A stretch of 64,000 nt of DNA from Paramecium octaurelia. Its lineage: Eukaryota; Ciliophora; Oligohymenophorea; Peniculida; Parameciidae. This document shows, piece by piece, positions 1 to 13,062 of this stretch (positions within the stretch are counted from its first letter, which is position 1; each line of letters begins with the position of its first letter). The position numbers and the translations under genes were made by a program. The notes below the pieces were generated by a model, which was not told the origin of the DNA, did not search any database, and saw only the letters and a list, made by a program, of their open reading frames with translations. The stretch is from positions 257,060 to 321,059 of the forward strand of contig CAJJDP010000044.1 of NCBI GenBank assembly GCA_905182995.1. The letters are read 5' to 3'.

Positions 1-239
1 GGATATAAGCGATCAATTAAATTATCCGTAGGGTCATAAGTATTAGATTGAGAATAATTGAAAGGAATTATTTTTCTTTATCTGGATTGAGTTTTCGGTC
101 TGGGTTTTTCTTCTTATTCATAGTAGGAATTGATTTATTAAAACAATTGAGAGATCAATTAATGATGAGAGGAATTTCGAGTATGAGAGTCTGTAGTTTT
201 GGGTCTGATTTTGCTAAAAGTTTAATTCATGAAATTCAT
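1..239 (-). CDS. Unknown Q/N/S-rich protein, 5' part only
   Basis: The reading frame opens at the ATG whose complement is at 237-239 and runs off the left edge without a TGA, giving about 79 residues. Internal TAA and TAG codons read as Gln. The visible N-terminus is polar and low in complexity (Q, N, S, K, R) with no signal peptide, membrane segment or known motif. An open frame on the opposite strand covers the same bases but is less protein-like. It lies head-to-tail with the VPS8-like gene to its right, about 70 bp from that gene's stop. Function unknown; the 3' end is missing. Confidence 0.5.
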
Positions 240-311
240 TATTTATTATATTACTAACATTCAATGCATTTAAAAATCTAAACTCATTTTAAAATTACAT
301 AATTTATTATT

Positions 312-3300
312 TCAATATGGCATAACTCCTTAACAAATTCTTTACAATCGATTCAATTTTTACTATTCGAACTTTTTTAACTTCTCCAGCTATTTCATTC
401 TCTTAACATCTTCCTCACTTTCATTTTGTGTGAATTTCAAATTCTAATCTATCTCCTACTACTTCTTCTATCCTTGCTTAATGATATTCACAACCAAAGG
501 ATTTTAATTCCTTATATTTTATTATTATTATTAATTTTCAGATTTAAGTAAATACTTTTTGGATTTCAATTGGTGAAGTAAATGAACAATTGCAATTCTT
601 GGACTCTTCAAACAAACTGGACAATGATACTAAGCCTTCTCATCCAGATTCAGACAATTAAAATGGAAGGTGTGACCACAAGCTAAAACTATTATTGGCT
701 GAAGTTATTAATCATATTCATAATAATTGTAACAGGAATAACAACCTGGTAAGTAGCCCTATCCTTTCAATTACAAATGAACTAAAGCTCTCATGTTTTG
801 AACGCATTTAATGAAATTGATATCGACCAATTTTGTATAAACCGTAGTAGAGAAATTGATATGTGTATACATTGATAAAAATGTCATTTTAAGTTTAGCT
901 GAACTTAGCCTCATATATTTAGTTGTAATTTTATGAAGAAATGCATCTAAATGACTACATTCTGCCCACTTCTTCAACAATAATGGAATATATTCCTCTA
1001 AATAAGATGGATAGGGTTATGGAGTATATCTATTTTGTGAGAGTTCCAAAATGCATTAAGTCACCATATCCCAGGATTCGTCCAATTCGTCTAGTTTCTT
1101 ATTTCTAAAGCAGATGTTACAAATTTCCAAAAAATACAAATAAAACTCACTCTAAATCATTCAAATTAAATAAATACTTTGCTTAAAAACGCTTTCTATT
1201 GTATTTTTTATATAAAATCGTCTAATTTTACACTGATTGCTTCTGTAATTGCCCCTGATCTTTCAAGCAAATATACCAAAGCATCAGGAACAGGATATTA
1301 TTTTAATACTCCAATTATATCATCTAAAGGATATTCTTATTCTTGTAGTTCCTTTAAAACTTTCTCGGGTTTAATTTAACAGAGTAATTTTATATAAAGT
1401 TTTAACAAATCTGTATTAGATTGGTATTATTTTCTATCAACTTACATTATTTATTCTAGATATTCTAACTATAACTTAGGCAATTCTCCCATCTTATTGA
1501 GGATGCTGATGTCATTGGCTTAAAAATATTTAGAAATCAATGATCTGGTGTGAATAGCACTATAAGAAACCAAAGATCCAATGTGATGTAGAATTCTATC
1601 TCTAAAAGTGTCAATTTATGGAATTGGAGGGTCTCTCGATAAAATTTTGGAAATCCAAGTGAAGATTTCAAATTTCACTTAGATATTAAATTGTTGTAAT
1701 TGATTCTTTATTTTGATTCTGTAATCCAAAGCTCTACTGTAACTTTTAAGTTCTTCATTCAAATACATTTTGACCCAATCAAACTATCCATCTGATGCCA
1801 TCGAATTCAAAATATCTTCTTTATCAACAGTTGTGTATTTCTTAAATAAATTGATTATAAATTAGTTGTATGCATAAATCAAACAATATTTGAGAGTGGG
1901 TTCATCATTATGTAAAATATTAGGCAGGGGCAAACATTAAAGTGGTAAAAATATCAAATGTCTATGCTCACTGACTAAATCTAATAATAATTCAGTTAGT
2001 TATTTATTTTATAATTATTCTGTGTATCCCTTACTTAAAATACTTGCTTGGATGGATCTACCAACTTAATTGATCATCTTATCCCATCCAATTGCATCTG
2101 GTAATGTTTTTATTTGCAATTAAGTTAATTGAAATTTTAAATCATTTTAATCTTTAATAGATTTTAATTTTTAAAAAGCTTAAGTCATGTTAACATAATA
2201 TTTCTTTAATCTTTCTTTATCTAAAAATTAATCATAAGGTGGTATAAAAAACTTGTAACATAACTAAACACAACCGCCAAATTCTATACTCATTAATAAA
2301 AATAATGTGGGAACTTCAAACAACCATAAAGAAATCTAATCAGACTTCTCTTTTATCAATTATTCAATATGTAGAGTCTATTCTAAATAATGGATGATGC
2401 TTTTTCCTTATTCTATTACTACTGATGGATCCTTCTTTTTTATATCTTATTGAATGATTCCCCACAATTTTGCCAAAGGAGTTAGGAAGTCTCCAGACCT
2501 TGTGCAAACATAACTCAAACTCGTAGTCAGTTTATTTAAAAGGCAGAATTATATCAATTATTCAGTATTAATTTTTGAATAATCAATTTTTTAAATGAAA
2601 ACCTCTATACATTATTATTCTCCTTTTTGAACATAATATGTTAAGATCTCATCTAATAAATTAATAATATATAGAATACTTATAGTTTATTCATTTGCAT
2701 CTATCACTTTGACCTTTCCATTCTTCAGATATAAACTCAGTTCATTACATATTATACTAATGTCTCCATTTAAAAACTTCTTTATGATACTATATATTTG
2801 ATTAAATAGAATATCACTTGAAACTCTCAAAAGGAAGTCTACAAGCATTGAGAGCAGAGTCTTAACTTTCTCCACGTCTTGTTAATGACCAAATTAAGAA
2901 GTTGGAGTATAAATCAAAGTCTTATGTTTATCTAGTGTAGTTTTGATTTCCTCTAAAACAACCTTAATGTAATGAGTGGCTATTTCCAGTACTTTCTTTT
3001 TTAAAACCTACATGTTAAATTTTATTGGAGTGGATTTCATGCTTCCATCCATCAATGCCAAAATCAATAACATTCCCTTCGCCCAATCTTTATTCTATAT
3101 AAAAATATCAATAGTTTATTCTAAATTATTAATACTGCCTGTTACAATTGATCCTTCCACTAATATATGGATTTACCTTGTCTATTTGTTCAAAGTATAT
3201 ATCTAATATTGTAAAGGATATTATTTGTATGCAATTCCTTCGTCTTTACTCAAGACTTCAACTTAATAAAGGGAAGTGAAGGGGGAATCAGGCCAATTCT

Positions 3301-4548
3301 TTTTTTAAATGAAATATGGGATTTATTCAATTCCTTTTGGAACTACATGCAATTCCAGATGAAGTGTATTAAACAAGTATATATTTTGATTTGCAGTTAT
3401 AACTTCTATTATTGATTACTCAACAAAATAAGCTGCATGTATTTGTTGCTTAAAAATCAATGGTTTAAGTGTCATATACCTTGCCTAATCATGGCTTCTA
3501 ATTAATATGAACATATGGCAATTCCAACAGAGCAAAATTATTAGTCGCTTTTCCTTCCATTGTTCTTCTTAGTCCTAATTTGGAGGAGGCAAGACTCCGT
3601 AACCACAAGAAAGATAGCAATAGAAAGGTTTTTCTGGAGCTGAAACATGTGGATTCTCTATCTCTATGATTGATTTCAATTTTTTTTCGTCATCCTTATA
3701 AACCGTGATAAGGTAAAATTTGCTTAGTGAACACAATCCAATTATTCTACTAGACTTTTCATATAGCTCTCCCATAAATTCCTTAGTTTCATTTTTATAC
3801 AACACTACAATGTTTAGCATTGGAAACTATTAACGTGGTATTGTCAATTATATTTCATAATCAAATCCTAACATTCCTTTTCGAAAATTTACAATTCTAA
3901 TGACTCCCAAATCATCTGAAGTTATCACATTGTAAAATTTCTTAGATTAAAAAATGAATTTCAACACTATTATTTTCGACTTAGTAATGTTCTAACATGT
4001 ACACAAATGCTTCTTTTTTTTCATATTTATTATGCTAATCCATCCACTCTCATACCCAACAGCCACTAATTCATTTAATGAGTCTAAAGCTGTGACAGCT
4101 CCTATCTTCTATTACTAAATTATAATATCCATCTATTATTAAGAATAATATAGAATATTTCCTAAAGATCCACCTACTAACAAAAATTCTCCGTTGTGAT
4201 GAACTACTTTTGGTTTTCCGAAATTCTTCACTACTTGTGGATTAGAAAATATCAATATTTACTAAAAAGACAGAGTGTTATCGATTTTGTTTTTTAAGGA
4301 ATCCCTAAGAAAATCCAAAGGAGTCTTGAAATTTTTCTATGCTATAAAATTAAAGATAAGTTACTTTATTTCTCTTATTTTGCTTTATTTCTAAATTTTT
4401 CTTAGATTTCTAAACCTGCATCCAATAAATCAACAATCGATTTTGTTCTGATTGATGATTCTACATCTTCATCAAAGACTGAATAATATTAAACAAGAAG
4501 TTGGAATTCTTTAGAATGATCGCAATTATCGAATGTAAAAATCTCCAT
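312..4548 (-). CDS. VPS8-like CORVET subunit: beta-propeller, helical solenoid, C-terminal RING
   Basis: About 1,395 residues after removing two short introns; the spliced length is a multiple of three. The N-terminal third looks like a WD/beta-propeller (for example 'LVAVGYESGWISII' and 'VITSDDLGVIRIVNF'). The middle is a helical solenoid with Vps8-like stretches such as 'SSDILFNQIYSIIKKF'. A cysteine pair (ICNIC) precedes a C-terminal RING at about 590-745 with the pattern C-x2-C, CGHTFHFNC, CPVC. Vps8 is the Rab5-binding subunit of the CORVET tether in early endosome fusion. VPS41 shares the general fold, but the RING plus the middle region fit VPS8 better. The gene ends at a TGA at 312-314. 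Confidence 0.65.
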
Positions 4549-4612
4549 TATTGAATATATAATATTAAGCAAAATCTATGTATTATTTTATTGTATTTTT
4601 ATATAGAATTCA

Positions 4613-7600
4613 TCATCCTTGAGTCATTTTTTTCAACTCACTTTCGGTTGCGAAAAATCCAGCCAATTTACCCACGAATCCACTTGGTTTTTAAGAATTT
4701 GCATTCTTTTATTTGAATTCAAGCTATTCTTTATATTCATCCCTTTAAGCAGTCAATTACAAAATTTTTGAATTTAAACCTGCTATTTCTTATTCCATTC
4801 TCTACAACTTCAAATTTTATTCAACAATAAATTCCTTTGTATCTTCAATCTTAGATGATGTCTATTATTACTTCTCAATTTATGATGACAACTGATCCCT
4901 TTCAATCTAAAATATAAGCTATAATAATTACAATCAACTCTTGGTATTTAACTTTTAATTTCTAATACTCTTATTCATTTTAAAGATAATTATTCATTTG
5001 TTACTCTTACTCTTAAATTTATTTGTTCAACTGATCGATTACTTTTAATTTCTAAGCGTACAACTACTTTAAATTAGTATTTTCATCCTATAGAGTTTGA
5101 TATTAATTATGAGATTGCTTCAATTAGCTCACATCATATTCTTTTGATCTTAACTCAGCTATTGTATTTAAAGCTTGTTCATATTAAATTTTTAATTCTT
5201 CGTTCTCTGCCTCCTTCTAAGATCTCTCAGATTCAACTACACCTAATTCTTCAAGTAATTTTGAAATCTAATCTGTTAAATCCTAATTTTCTTATTCCAA
5301 ATTACGATATTCTTATTAATCAACTTTGTTGGTTGTCTGTGGTTGACTCTAATGCTCAAATAATTTTTATTGAATCTCCTCTATTTTTTAAGTTAATTAA
5401 GAATTTAAATTGCTATAATGTTCAACTTATTAAGATAACTAAGTAATTTAACTATTTAGTGTAACTCTCTCTTCATTAAAGGATGTAATTTGTAATTTTA
5501 ATTATTGTTTTTCACTCTCACTTTCTTACTATTGTTATGACCTTTCATTTTGGGTTTATTATTATAAATTTGCAAGTTCTTAAGTGCTAATTGAATTTTG
5601 GTTTGATAAATTTCGTAAACTGGTTTCTAATTATATTATAGCTTCTTTTTTTTCATTCAATTCTATTGTATGCTAATATTGTATTTAAGCAATCTCTTAA
5701 GTATTGTTATCCTTTAATTGTTTAATGTTCTCAGTCAATTCTTCAATTTATTCTTTCTATTAATTAATTATGTTAACTTTAGTATTAATCTCTTCTTGAA
5801 CTTGTTATTGTAAGTCAGATTGATTCTAATTTTAGTTTTACTATTCTATCTGTTCATTCAATTCAACAATCAAATTTTCAAATTGTTATTAAGTTTATTA
5901 AAGTTATTCAATTTCATTTTTTGAATCAAGTAACTATTAATTTAATAAGTCTATTTATTATTAAAATGAATCATTTTAATGTTTACAATTTTAATGTGAA
6001 ATTTTCAATTCATCATATTAATTTTATACTATTTATAACTGCTTTTCATGTTCTTCCATTTGATTCTATAATTATTATTTAGTTTAACTCAATTCTTCCT
6101 ATTATTATAATATAAATTCAAATTCTTGTTCTTTTTATTAGTATTTCTCCATTTATTCAATCAAATTTTAATTTTCTTACTATTACTCCTCAAATAACGT
6201 CATTTATTGACTCAATTATTCAGTAATCTACTCAACTTAAGTTTATAATTCAAGGATCTTATGTTAATACTAGTCCCTTTGTTACTCTAATTATTTCTTT
6301 TCTATTTCAATTAATTTTTCTGAATTTTATATAGAATGTTGCAGTGTTTTTTTCTCCTGGTCTAATCTAATTATTTGCTCTTATAATTCTTTTGAATTTA
6401 ATGAATATTTTTCTATTTCCTTTTCCTTATCATGAATTTGTTTCTTTAGAAATTCATGTTCAATTTTAGATTGCTATAGACTTTTCTCTAAATCAGTTGT
6501 TTATTCATTATGTTCAAGTATCTTTTTCCTCAATTATGACTAGAATTCTTATTATTGATTTATTAATTGCAAATTAGTCTAGAATAATTAATCTTCACAC
6601 TATTTTAACTCATTTAGAACAACTGACTTTTAATCATTCATTTCTGCTATTTTTTAATCATATTCTTGACATATAAGAGCAATTTCTTTCTTTGATGATA
6701 CAACATCATTAATATAATTATTAATCTATTTTTCTTATTAAGCAACTATTGATTCCAAAGAAGATTTTTATAAATTTATCTAAAAGATTTAAGCTTTATA
6801 ATCTTATAGAATAGATAAATGACCTTATTCTTTTTAGAGTTTTTACTTTTAATATTCTCTTCTATATGAATGGCATAATGTTTAGATGTCTAATTTAGTC
6901 TCAATCTATCTAACTTCTAGAGATCCTAAGAATTTGAATCCAACATTAATTTCAGTACTAATCTCATATAGAAGTTATTTAAGATTTTGAATCTCTGACT
7001 TGGCGATTTCTAAATCAAATTGTAATTAATCTTTAATCTATCTTAATTCAGCACACTCTTAATCGTTTATTAATAATTGAGATTACTCTAATTGAGAGTT
7101 CATCATTTAAATATCTTCATCATATTGTCTTCTTAATTTCTCGTTTTATTTTATATACATGTCTTTATCTCTTTGAAGACTTTGGACCTACCTTTTATAT
7201 ACTTCTTTCTCTTTTTACAGATTTTTGATTTGTAAATCTTATTATTTAATGTTAAAATCAAGTTACTTAATATACTATTAATAGTTTTTCTTTTCTTCAC
7301 CCTAGCTTTCTAACTATTTCTTGAAGGCATTAGTGCAGTTCACAAACTCCTCTAATTTTCTCAATAAATCATTTATTAATAATTGCTATTATTAAACATA
7401 CAGATCTTTATTCTATATCTCTTATTATTATTATTCAAGAAGTTCAGTCATATCGGATAATTCTTCATTCTGCTCTTGGATAATTTAAGTCAAGTATTCA
7501 TTGCTGCTAATTGGAAAATCTATAATTTAAGGAGGAACAAAAACTTGAGTTTGGTTTTTTAATAAATTTAGGTTGAACTATTACAAGTCTAAACTAATAT

Positions 7601-8354
7601 TTTAAGGTTAGAATAATTTAAGATATTTCATATTTTAATCTAAATTGTCTAAATAATTCTAAGGTAAAAGTGCTTTTGGAAGAGTTTGAATAAAGTTATT
7701 GCATGAATCATAATTTAGGATCAGCTAATTATATGCTTTACATAATTCCTATAATTGTGATGAAAGTTCTTTATTTTCTGTTGCTAATTATAAAACCTGT
7801 TATTAAAGCAACACTAACTGTTGATTATTTACATGATGGTTAGATTGTTGTATTTCAGGTTGGTAGGATGTCTAATTTGCATTTGACTAGCTGATTGCAC
7901 TTTGTGAATTATTTTGAGCATTTCTTTATTATGATGATTCAAATTACTCTAGTTATTTCTCTTATTCAGGTTGCTTTTCCAATTGTTTAGTTTAGTCCTA
8001 TTATTATTAATTTAAAGTCTAGTTGTTATTTGTTTATGTAGGAATAGCAACTGGTGGTACTTATTTAATCGGATGGTCTTTCTATTATCTCTGTTGCTTT
8101 CCTCTTAAATGAGGATTCTATGGCTTCAAATATTCCTTCACTTCTCCAGGAGGAATCTATTCCTCAACTTTAGGCTCTGGCTTCTTCTCTGAGTAAACTT
8201 CTTTTCCTGGGTATTCATACACTCCTTTTTCTTTATTAAATACAATTTGAGTGTTGGGTGGTAAAATGACTTTCGTGGCTCCTCCTCCGCCACCTTAGAA
8301 TACAGCTAATAACGATTTTAAAGGGGACTTTGATTCTCTCTTTTAAGAAGACAT
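4613..8354 (-). CDS. Very large coiled-coil protein
   Basis: The start was chosen at the ATG at 8352-8354, about 60 bp from the neighbouring WD40 gene's stop. The N-terminal 130 residues are non-repetitive, contain a five-glycine run ('FQGGGGGATKVILPP') and are rich in P, K and Q. The next roughly 1,000 residues are long stretches of N, Q, L, I, E and K typical of coiled coil. The C-terminus is compact ('GFVGKLAGFFATESELKK'). The total is near 1,240 residues, and at least one small intron is needed, because the genomic length is not a multiple of three. Golgin-type tethers and ciliary rod proteins look like this; I cannot assign a family. Confidence 0.55.
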
Positions 8355-8417
8355 TGCACGTGTAAACTATATATGTGAATAATTAAATATGAATATTAGT
8401 TACTCTCATTTATTCAT

Positions 8418-10082
8418 TCATTCATAATCTAATTTGTATAAAATTAATTTAGCACTTTATTTATCATCTGAACTCGATGATTAGCAACTTGCCAGATATT
8501 CTCCATTTTATGATATAGCTGAGAAATGGCCATTATTTGGGTATTTTATGTAATCACCAATTATTTGAAAATTCTTATCAGATAATTACCTAATAAAATA
8601 AACATATTGATTTTGCTTCAATATCATGATATTTTTGGTCTAATTGTATTAAATTGGTGATAATCCAATGTTGTCTTAAGTATCAATTTGATTTAATTAG
8701 AGTTTTTAAAACTATTAGAAAATATTATCTTTCTCTTCATAAACAATACAAATTCCGTTGTTTGAAGGTTGAAATATCAAATAAGTATTGTTATAAAAAC
8801 CTATCCTAAAACCATGGCCAAATTCTTATGACATGATATCTTGCTTACGATACCATTAATCTTAATTTTTTGAATATTCCCATATAATTATGCAGTTTTA
8901 TCGACTGCAACATGCTAACTTATCCTCTGATTTATTGAGAGTTAGAGAAAATATAGATCCTTAATTTACCTTAATTTCTTTCTGTTTCTAGATGGTATTT
9001 TAAGCAATATTTAAATCCCATATTATGATACTTTCATCTTCACTACATGAAAATAGAAGATCTTCTTTTTAGTTCAGTAGGAGACAGAAAACAGTTCTTT
9101 AATGTGCATTTAAACCAATATATTTTTTCCATTCAAAATTTTAGAATTTCCATATTAAAACTTCACCCGTAGCTATCCCTGTTGCAAGCCAATTCTAATT
9201 TTTACTATAAATGATTGAATAAACTTATGCCTCATGATTTAAAGTTGATTTAATATCTTCTAATTTTTTATTCTCAATATTGTATATATCAACAACATTT
9301 TTCTTATAAGTGGCGACTGCTAAGCATTTGCATTCGTAATCAAAAGCAAGAGCAATACAATTACAATCAATCTCGCTTATATTGCTACATTGGACTGCCT
9401 AATCCCTAATAATTTTTATTCTTGAAATTCTTGAAATATTATTTTCAATTAATTCTTTTTCCTTCTTTTCATCTCGATTATTATATTTAGTAATTTACTC
9501 AATCATATTAGAAATAGACACTTATACGTTTTACACTTTGGTTTTAAATTTTTCTTAATATGAAATCTTAATATCTGAAAACTTTTTATGGAATTCTTCA
9601 AAAATGAGGTTATTTTGATTACTTTTATAATCATTAAACATTGAATTAACTCTATATTATTCTGCTACCTCCTCTATTTCTTCCACTAAGTTAACTTATA
9701 TTTTATAGTTTAAATGCGAGAGTTCATTGTTCAATTAATCAATCAAATTATTTGTCTCATTTAATATCTAAAATATTGAAGATTATAAATTTTGAAGACT
9801 ACTTTTTATCTCAATTAGTTATTATTGCTCCTAATTTATTTTTTCTTAACGATACTATTCGATATTTTTATATTTTTCTATTATTACTCGAATAACATTC
9901 TCAATCCCCATTCTATTTTTTCCTGGAGGAGTTTAAAGACAATATTTGCATAATAAACGATTCTTCTTTTCAATCCCTGTTTCATTTTCCACATCTACTT
10001 ATATAATTTCTTAGTTTCCATGTTATTATGCATATTCACACTTAAGGTGTTTTATTTAATCATCTATATCTCTTAATGACAT
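8418..10082 (-). CDS. WD40-repeat protein with N-terminal Cys motif and coiled coil
   Basis: An uninterrupted 554-codon frame from the ATG at 10080-10082 to the TGA at 8418-8420. Residues 1-60 contain a Cys/His-bearing stretch ending 'RLLCKYCL', possibly a small zinc site. Residues 60-240 are predicted coiled coil. From about 260 onward there are WD40 blades with diagnostic pieces such as 'LATGIATGEVLIWKF', 'FSCSEDESIIIWDL' and 'LACCSRQNCIIIWEY'. The layout matches the divergent gene at 10602-12293, so the two are probably old paralogues. Such proteins usually act as scaffolds; the partners are unknown. Confidence 0.75.
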
Positions 10083-10601
10083 ATAATAGAATTTCAATAA
10101 TATTAATATTAGTTTATATCCAAATTATTAAATATATAAACCTACACTCTCAAGTTAAATTATGCTTAGAACATAGGATAAAAACTGAAAATATGGCAAT
10201 TAATGAAGCTTAAAGTTAAATTAATATCAATTAATCTCCATGTTTCTACTATTTAGTAAAAATTGAAAAATCTAATAAAAAGTATGTCTATAACAGCGAA
10301 TTCTCAAAATTAATTTCAAAGTATTATCTATTAAAAAACAAATAAAAGTTAATAAAATACTTACTTATTAATTATAAAAAAATTCAGATGGATTCAGATT
10401 ATTAAAATCTAGAAGCAAAGAGGAGTTTAAGAGCATTATATAATGTCTTAGATGCTGATTTTCTAAATGTTTTTGAGTGAGAATATTACACTGAATATAT
10501 GTTAATAATTTTTTAATTATAAGGGAAACTTAGTGAAAAGTTGTGGAATATTTTTTATTAATTATAAAAGAAGCATGAATTAAAATATTTAAGTATGTCA
10601 A
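10083..10601. promoter_or_regulatory. Shared divergent upstream region of two WD40 paralogues
   Basis: 519 bp of AT-rich sequence lie between the start codons of two oppositely transcribed related genes, so both promoters must be here. It also holds a 30-codon frame at 10388-10480 that ends in TGA. I cannot tell whether that frame is a tiny gene, an upstream ORF or chance. No specific promoter motif can be named. Confidence 0.4.
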
Positions 10602-12293
10602 ATGATTGATTCACTTGAATCTATAACATGTGCTAAGCACAATGAAAAAGTTGAATTCGTCTTGCTAAATAATGAAATAAGTGGAAAAGATAAACTTTTG
10701 TGTAAGGTATGTTTTAGTCATTTTTCTGGTGTAAAATAAGTTTATAGCATATTTGAGGCTGTGGAGTATTTAAAAGAAATGAAAAATCTAGAATATTAGG
10801 ATTAAAAGACCTTGATCTTAGATTAATTGCAAAAAATTTTTCTTCATATTGAAGACATGATATCATTCCAGAGTAGCTTTCAATAATATATCAATAATGT
10901 ACTAGAAGTGTTGAACAACTGGAAACTGGAATTAGGGAATAAATTAATCGCTATTTCTCAATACAAATTTTAAGACGAATTAGATAGATTTAAAGATAAC
11001 ACAAAATCTTCTAGAAATATTGAATAATTATAGCAATTTATTTAATTATCAAGATTTTAATATTCAGAAAAGATTTTTAACAGCTTAACTAGTATCACAC
11101 TTTTAACTACAAATAATTAAGGTTTTATTAAACTCTTGGAGTTTGTTAAAAGTTGTGAAGACTTTGATTTATTTTAGAAACAAAATCAGCCATCATATAA
11201 CTAGGATCGATTTGAAAGTATATTTTTATCTAGAGAGGATAGTAATGGCACACGTGCTGCTTTTCAAAGCCAACATAACCCAAATTAAGATGTTAAAATA
11301 TCATTAAAATTAATTCAAACTATCACATAAAAAGATACCGTTTTATCGATATCATTTAGCTATGATGATTAATTACTTGCTTCAGCTTGTAATAATGAAA
11401 TATAATTATGGAAATTTTAAAATGGAAAAATAGATGATTGCATTGGTACTCTGGATGGACATACATAACCAATTTTTACGCTGATTTTTAGTAAAAAGAA
11501 AAATTGGTTATTTTCAGCAGGAAAAGACATGTCAATTATTTTATGGAAACCAAAAATATTTTTATTTAATTTTACTATTACCACAAAACAATAATATTTA
11601 AATGCTCATAAGGATTATATTCTGCAATTAGTATTAAATAAGAATGAAAATTAATTGATCTCTTGTAGTTCAGATACTAAAATTTCCATTTGGTCTGTAA
11701 ATTATAGATAAAACTCAATATAATTTTAATAATCATTAGAAAGACATAGTTGTCCTGTGATTTCTATTTGTCTCAATCAAAGCAACAAATTACTGGTATC
11801 TAGTGGTTTAGATAGATAAATAATTGTTTGGAGTTCAAACAAAAATTAAGAATGGACGTTTCAACAAGTTATAAGTAAATTAACTAATGATTTTGGTTAT
11901 AGAATAAGCTTTGTTTCTGATGTATCTATAGTTTGGTAATCATTCAAAATGGGATTAACTCATATCTTTAAATTGGAAGATGGTACCTTCAAAGAGGTAT
12001 TAGATTAAAGAATATAACTTTCAAAAAATGCTGAAAATGATGGCGACTACTCATTTCCATCAATATTCAATTCTAATAAGTAAATCTTAATTTAAAAACA
12101 TTGTAATCGAATTCATTTTTTGACTATAAACTCACAAACTTAATTACGAATTTAATCCGAATAAATCCTCTTAAAAAATTAACAAAGTTACGGAAATTTA
12201 TCAAATGATGGTAAATATTTAGTACTATGGTGCGATCAACTATTTTTGTTATATGAAATAGGCTATGAAGAATGTTCCTAAATACCTTATTGA
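10602..12293 (+). CDS. WD40-repeat protein, paralogue of the divergent neighbour
   Basis: A 563-codon uninterrupted frame, ATG at 10602, TGA at 12291-12293. Residues 1-45 contain Cys/His residues and 'KLLCKVCFSHF', comparable to 'RLLCKYCL' in the neighbour. A coiled-coil region follows, then WD40 blades ('LASACNNEIQLWKF', 'FSAGKDMSIILWKP', 'LISCSSDTKISIWSV', 'LVSSGLDRQIIVWSS'). The C-terminus ends within a few residues of the equivalent point in the paralogue, which supports the stop chosen. The role is probably scaffolding; no orthologue is recognised. Confidence 0.75.
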
Positions 12294-12529
12294 AACATTA
12301 ATATTTATTTATTTAAATAATCTAAATATACCTTTTATTAAGAGTAGAAATATTTAAAAGCTTATTTCATAATTTAATTAATGTGAATTTTGAATTAAGA
12401 TGGAGTTAATGCTTAATTTCATATTCTATTTATGAATGAGTTTGATTTTTATTGTATTTTAGGGAGTTTTCATCTAATTTATAATTCTTTTATTTTACAT
12501 AGATAATATACGATTTATTAAATAAATTA

Positions 12530-13028
12530 ATGTATATCAACCTCACATAAAATAATAAGTCTTGGTGGACTCACACGTCGCTCGTCCCAACAGAAACTTA
12601 AAATAAAGTCTTCAATTTAGTGAATGGATAATCCAGTTTCTAGAATAAGTCAACATTACTTACCACTTATTTGAGTTTGGAAGCCGTCAATAGAATAGGT
12701 CCAGTAAAGAAGTTAGCCATATATTTTAAAGCTGGAATTGTAGGTGCAGTATTTTTAGGAACAAGGTAATTATTTAATAAAATGAATAATTAGATTTGCG
12801 TCTGGAAGTTATTATGCAAATAGCATCAAAACAGAAATAGGCAGATTACTTGATGGTGTTCCTGTTTGGGAAAATAAGTTTGATGTGCCAGAATTAGATA
12901 AAAAATTCTTTTTTATCGATGATGACAATAACTTTGAACCCTCTTTATGGCACCACGGCATGTATTAATAATTGATTTTATGTAGCAATCAGATTGATAA
13001 GCCTAAACAATTTTACAAATTTGAATGA
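12530..13028 (+). CDS. Small membrane protein of unknown family
   Basis: The ATG at 12530 opens a frame that, after one 28-nt intron (12766-12793), encodes 156 residues and stops at 13026-13028. One likely membrane helix ('LAIYFKAGIVGAVFLG', about residues 68-83) is followed by an acidic, aromatic-rich tail. An ATG at 12624 lies in another frame and reaches a TGA within 17 codons, so it was not used. One hydrophobic segment and small size would suit a mitochondrial inner-membrane subunit, but that is speculation. Confidence 0.6.
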
Positions 13029-13062
13029 GCATTAAAATACATATATATAATTTAATAAAAAA

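Noticed and set aside
5144-5446. Plus-strand frame of 100 codons
   Set aside because: It lies opposite the coiled-coil gene at 4613-8354, whose TGA-only frame is open for over a thousand codons. The hydrophobic product is what the complement of N/Q/K-rich coding sequence gives.
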